DNA of 17,471 nucleotides from an uncultured bacterium. GTDB taxonomy: Bacteria; Cyanobacteriota; Vampirovibrionia; Gastranaerophilales; Gastranaerophilaceae. Below are positions 14,925 to 17,471 of the stretch, in pieces. Below the pieces are notes generated by a model that was not told the DNA's origin, made no database searches, and saw nothing but the letters and a program-made list of their open reading frames with translations. Within the stretch, counting starts at the first letter, position 1, and each line of letters begins with the position of its first letter. The translations under genes and the position numbers were made by a program. The stretch covers positions 1 to 17,471 of the forward strand of contig CASECH010000162.1 in NCBI GenBank assembly GCA_949286405.1. Reading direction: 5' to 3'.

Positions 14925-15043
14925 CCTTTCAATGCGTTCTACATATCCCTGAAAGGCTATTTAACAGAATTGAATTTAAACTTAATTTTCTTTAAAAACG
15001 CACAACATCAACTCCATAGCCTTCCAAGGACGCTATGATGATG
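14925..15043 (-). promoter_or_regulatory. Structured leader with mutually exclusive stems (attenuator-like)
   Basis: Four segments on the minus-strand RNA in order: (1) CATAGC at 15037-15032 plus CCT at 15028-15026; (2) AAGGCTATG at 15023-15015; (3) ATAGCCTTTCA at 14960-14950; (4) TGAAAGG at 14931-14925. Segments 1 and 2 form a local hairpin with a TGGA-type loop, extended outward by CATCA/TGATG (15043-15039 and 15010-15006). Segments 3 and 4 pair by 7 bp. Segment 2 can instead pair with segment 3 by 8 bp (AAGGCTAT/ATAGCCTT), which excludes both. There is no U-run after segment 4, so the outcome may be translational or involve another factor. Chance pairing of 7-8 bp in AT-rich sequence is possible; the nesting and its match with the leader peptide raise the case. 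Confidence 0.45.
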
Positions 15044-15079
15044 AGTATGATGTAATTTTAAAGAACCAAAGTTTTTCAT
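15008..15079 (-). CDS. Putative 23-residue His-rich leader peptide
   Basis: An ATG at 15079 (minus) opens 23 codons ending in TGA at 15010-15008. The peptide begins MKNFGSLKL, continues with HHTHHH (residues 10-15) and ends SVLGRLWS. AAGGA (15088-15084) lies four bases before the ATG, and a promoter with an extended -10 sits directly upstream. Five His in six codons is the hallmark of histidine-type leader peptides (the E. coli his leader has seven in a row), where slow His-tRNA supply stalls the ribosome. The codons 13-15 overlap the first arm of the local hairpin, as attenuation requires. Downstream is not a his gene. It may instead be a true small protein or a fortuitous reading frame; TGA is used as a stop by no other gene here. 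Confidence 0.5.
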   Translation of the reverse strand: MKNFGSLKLHHTHHHSVLGRLWS

Positions 15080-15093
15080 AATTTCCTTACACA

Positions 15094-15122
15094 ATCCTAA
15101 CAATAATAAAATTTTTTTTCAA
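15094..15122 (-). promoter_or_regulatory. Promoter of the His-rich leader and 420-aa gene
   Basis: Minus strand TTGAAA (15122-15117), a 17-base spacer, then TAGGAT (15099-15094) with a TGT immediately upstream, an extended -10. The start should be near 15087, which leaves only about eight bases, AAGGAAAT-like, before the leader ATG. It lies 56 bases after the DUF167 stop, so the 420-aa gene has its own promoter. Confidence 0.55.
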
Positions 15123-15177
15123 GTCATATATAAATAAAATCTCTGAATAAAAAATTTGACATAGGTTGACTAACAAT

Positions 15178-15468
15178 TTACATTAATTTACAGATTTCAT
15201 AGATTTTTTCTATTTTCTCTGTATCAAAAGTCTTAATTAAAATTGTTTTATCTTTTGAAGTCTCTCCTTTTAAAATCTCCATAGATGTTTTTGGAATTTT
15301 AAAACTCTTAGACAAAAACTCAATTAATGCTTTATTAGCCTTGCCGTCAATAGGTTGAGCTGTTATTTTCACTTTTAAAATATCATCTGTTTTTATAATT
15401 TCGTTTTTACTTGCATTCGGAGAAATTCTAAGTTGCAAAATTATTCCGTCTTTTGATTCTTTCAACAT
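15178..15468 (-). CDS. DUF167 / UPF0235 (YggU-like) family protein
   Basis: 96 residues, the usual family size. The diagnostic features are the opening strand GIILQLRISPNASKNEI (8-24), DILKVKITAQPIDGKANKALIEFLSKSF (28-55) with the PxDGKAN core, and the closing strand KTSMEILKGETSKDKTILI (59-77). The family has a small alpha/beta fold of unknown function; members occur across bacteria and eukaryotes. It is cytoplasmic, with no signal. It is divergent from the Rel/SpoT gene, and its start is supported by AAGGA eight bases before the ATG. A TTGACATAGGTTGAC direct repeat just beyond its stop (15156-15170) may be chance. Confidence 0.92.
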   Translation of the reverse strand: MLKESKDGIILQLRISPNASKNEIIKTDDILKVKITAQPIDGKANKALIEFLSKSFKIPKTSMEILKGETSKDKTILIKTFDTEKIEKIYEICKLM

Positions 15469-15505
15469 GATATTAGTCCTTATGAATGATATTAACTCTT
15501 TTTAC

Positions 15506-15534
15506 TTGAAAATTAGAAATGAAATCTGTATTAT
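15506..15534 (+). promoter_or_regulatory. Promoter of the Rel/SpoT gene, nearly leaderless
   Basis: TTGAAA (15506-15511), a 17-base spacer and TATTAT (15529-15534). The start should be near 15541, three bases before the ATG at 15544; the alternative -10 TATGAT (15532-15537) would put it exactly on the ATG. No Shine-Dalgarno sequence. Confidence 0.6.
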
Positions 15535-15543
15535 GATTATATC

Positions 15544-17471
15544 ATGTCAGAAAAACCACTTTTTAATGAAATTAAACAAAAATTAATAGAACAAAACAGA
15601 GAAGAAGAAGATATTGAACTGATAGAGCAAGCATATTTATTTGCAAAAAAGCTTCATGAGGGTCAATATAGAATATCTGAGGAACCGTATATTATTCACC
15701 CTGTTGAAGTTGCTAAAATTCTTGTGGATTTAAAAGTGGACACACATACGCTGATTGCTGCATTTTTGCATGATATTTTAGAAGATACAGATACACAACC
15801 TGAAGAAATAGAAAAACGTTTTGGCAAAGATGTTCTTACCCTTGTACAAGGAGTAACTAAACTTGGAAAGCTTCAATTTAAGTCAAAAGAAGAACGTCAA
15901 GCAGAAAACTTCAGAAGACTCTTTATCGCAATGGCTAGTGATATAAGGATAGTGTTTTTGAAACTTGCAGACCGTTTACATAATATGCGAACCCTAAATT
16001 TTATGGCTGCAAATAAACAACAAAAAATAGCGAGAGAAACGCTTGATATTTTTGCACCACTTGCTAATCGTTTAGGGATTTATAAAATAAAAGCAGAACT
16101 GGAAGATTTATCTTTGAGATATTTGGAACCCGATAAATACTTTGAAATTGCAAGATTAGTTTCACAGACAAAAGCAGACAGAGAAGCTACTGTAAAAATA
16201 CTTATAGATAAAATATCAGCAGACGTAAAAAAAGCCGGAATAAACGCTCAGATCACAGGTCGAGCAAAGCATTATTACAGTATTTACAGTAAAATGAAAC
16301 GATTAAATATCGCCTTTCATGATCTGTATGATATCACAGCAGTCAGAGTAATTGTTGATACGGAAAAAGAATGTTATGAAGTATTAGGGTTGATACACTC
16401 ACAATTCAAACCAATTCCTGGCAGATTTAAAGATTACATCGCAATGCCTAAGGGTAACATGTACCAATCTTTACACACATCTGTAATAGGACCAAGGTCA
16501 AAACCACTAGAAGTTCAAATTAGAACATGGGAAATGCATGAAGTAGCTGAATATGGTGTTGCTGCCCACTGGAGATACAAGGAAAAAGGTTCCCAAAAAG
16601 CGAATAACCCGACTGATATGCAATTTTCATGGATGAGAAAATTGGTTGAATATGATAAAGATATGACTAATGCAGAGGATTATGTAAATTCTGTTAAACT
16701 TGACCTATTCTCAGACCAAGTGTTTGCTTTTACACCTAACGGTGATGTGTTTGATTTGCCAATTAATGCAACACCTGTTGATTTTGCATACAGAATACAC
16801 TCTGAAGTCGGTCATAAAACAGTAGGAGCACTAGTTAACGGAAGAATTGCTCAATTGGATACAAAACTCCATAATGGCGATATCGTTGAAATTTTAACAT
16901 CTAAAACTCCTGCACCTAGACTTGATTGGCTGAATTTTGTAGTTACAAAACAAGCCTCTTCAAAAATCAAACAATGGTTCAAGAAAAATAATAGAGAAGA
17001 ACATATTGAGGCAGGTAAGTCAACACTTGAACATGAACTTACGAAAGCAACTTTTGATGACTTTATGAAACAAGGTGAGTTTGATAAAGTTGCTAAACAA
17101 ATGAACTATTTATCAGCAGAAGACCTATTTGCTGCATTAGGATATGGAGAAACAACCCTAAATAAAATAGTTAACAAATTAAGAAAACCTGCACCAAATA
17201 AAACTCCAGAATCAACGTTCCATTCTCCAACAAAAAGAAAATCTGAAAAAGATATCATAGGTCTTGAAGGACTTTTATATGGAATCGCAAAATGCTGTTC
17301 ACCAATTCCTGGTGAACCTATTGTAGGAGTAGTTACAAGATCCAAAGGAGTATCTGTCCACAGAATAGATTGTAAAACACTTGAGAATATCGAGCCAGAA
17401 AGGCTAATGGATATCCGCTGGTCTGGAGATAACACAAGTAAAACATACTCGACCACAATTAGAGTTGAAAC
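15544..17471 (+). CDS. relA/spoT: Bifunctional (p)ppGpp synthetase/hydrolase (Rel/SpoT), 3' end cut by window
   Basis: 642 codons are present and the frame is open at the window edge; the C-terminal ACT/RRM domain is missing only because of the edge. The HD hydrolase domain is intact: H52 in IHPVEV, LHDILEDT (H76, D77, E80, D81) and LADRLHNMRT (D143). The synthetase domain has LYDITAVRV (D263), PGRFKDYIAMPK, in which RFKD is the RXKD signature of bifunctional Rel/SpoT enzymes rather than the EXDD of RelA, NMYQSLHT (Y307) and LEVQIRT (E323, Q325). A TGS domain follows (391-452), then a helical region and the conserved-cysteine module AKCCSPIPG to DC (583-610, C584, C585, C610). It makes and destroys the starvation alarmone and links amino-acid shortage to growth control. 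The start is the ATG a few bases after its promoter. It is divergent from DUF167. Confidence 0.95.
   Translation, partial: MSEKPLFNEIKQKLIEQNREEEDIELIEQAYLFAKKLHEGQYRISEEPYIIHPVEVAKILVDLKVDTHTLIAAFLHDILEDTDTQPEEIEKRFGKDVLTLVQGVTKLGKLQFKSKEERQAENFRRLFIAMASDIRIVFLKLADRLHNMRTLNFMAANKQQKIARETLDIFAPLANRLGIYKIKAELEDLSLRYLEPDKYFEIARLVSQTKADREATVKILIDKISADVKKAGINAQITGRAKHYYSIYSKMKRLNIAFHDLYDITAVRVIVDTEKECYEVLGLIHSQFKPIPGRFKDYIAMPKGNMYQSLHTSVIGPRSKPLEVQIRTWEMHEVAEYGVAAHWRYKEKGSQKANNPTDMQFSWMRKLVEYDKDMTNAEDYVNSVKLDLFSDQVFAFTPNGDVFDLPINATPVDFAYRIHSEVGHKTVGALVNGRIAQLDTKLHNGDIVEILTSKTPAPRLDWLNFVVTKQASSKIKQWFKKNNREEHIEAGKSTLEHELTKATFDDFMKQGEFDKVAKQMNYLSAEDLFAALGYGETTLNKIVNKLRKPAPNKTPESTFHSPTKRKSEKDIIGLEGLLYGIAKCCSPIPGEPIVGVVTRSKGVSVHRIDCKTLENIEPERLMDIRWSGDNTSKTYSTTIRVE

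Noticed and set aside
15156..15170. TTGAC direct repeat with a 10-base period (TTGACATAGGTTGAC)
   Set aside because: Overlaps nothing that is clearly a promoter in its orientation and is short; could be a regulator site but there is no support.
15089..15177. Rho-independent terminator for DUF167
   Set aside because: I found no stem of useful length before the T-run near 15143-15156; the transcript may read through into the leader region.

Overview
The window is AT-rich, low-GC bacterial DNA with dense, short-spaced genes and no rRNA, tRNA, insertion sequence, prophage or CRISPR array that I can see. Taken together, a Rne/Rng-type ribonuclease next to a B12-binding radical SAM protein, a bifunctional Rel/SpoT, a family 4 uracil-DNA glycosylase, and uncharacterised proteins carrying SFG or SFKG tags near an N-terminus or linker suggest a gut relative of the Cyanobacteria (Melainabacteria/Gastranaerophilales). 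That assignment is an inference from sequence style; no marker gene proves it.

Layout. 38-250 is a small orphan gene ending in a bidirectional terminator. 278-2068 (minus) is a tight three-gene operon: a BlaI/MecI-type repressor, an unknown acidic protein, and a secreted protein whose C-terminal third resembles a serpin. 2160-3314 (minus) is a secreted glycine-zipper protein. 3422-4081 (plus) holds two tandem paralogues built on a repeated RWYD motif. 4157-9499 (plus) is a probable operon: an unknown 112-residue protein, a fused B12/radical SAM-DUF2344 protein, the ribonuclease, and two small membrane proteins. 9496-10446 (minus) is a ketopantoate reductase-like enzyme that converges on the operon and shares its stop-codon bases. 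10618-13591 (plus) carries an HD-GYP protein, an AGCS amino-acid:Na+ symporter and an overlapping uracil-DNA glycosylase, closed by a strong hairpin terminator. 13634-15468 (minus) carries an unknown 420-residue membrane protein and a DUF167 protein. 15544 to the window end is a Rel/SpoT (p)ppGpp enzyme, cut by the edge.

The most interesting signal is in the 281-base gap between DUF167 and the 420-residue membrane protein (minus strand). An extended -10 promoter is followed at once by a ribosome binding site and a 23-codon peptide gene containing the run HHTHHH. The RNA downstream can form two mutually exclusive sets of stems, and a ribosome stalled on the His codons would shift the balance. 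This is the layout of a ribosome-mediated attenuator, but the gene it would control is an unknown membrane protein, not a his operon. It is previously undescribed as far as I can tell.

A second theme is leaderless transcription. In at least four places the best -10 box lies so close to the start codon that the transcript should begin at, or 1-3 bases before, the ATG, and there is no Shine-Dalgarno sequence (3314 minus, 3767 plus, 11458 plus, 15544 plus; probably also 10446 minus). Other genes have ordinary AAGGAG-type sites, so the two initiation modes appear to coexist.
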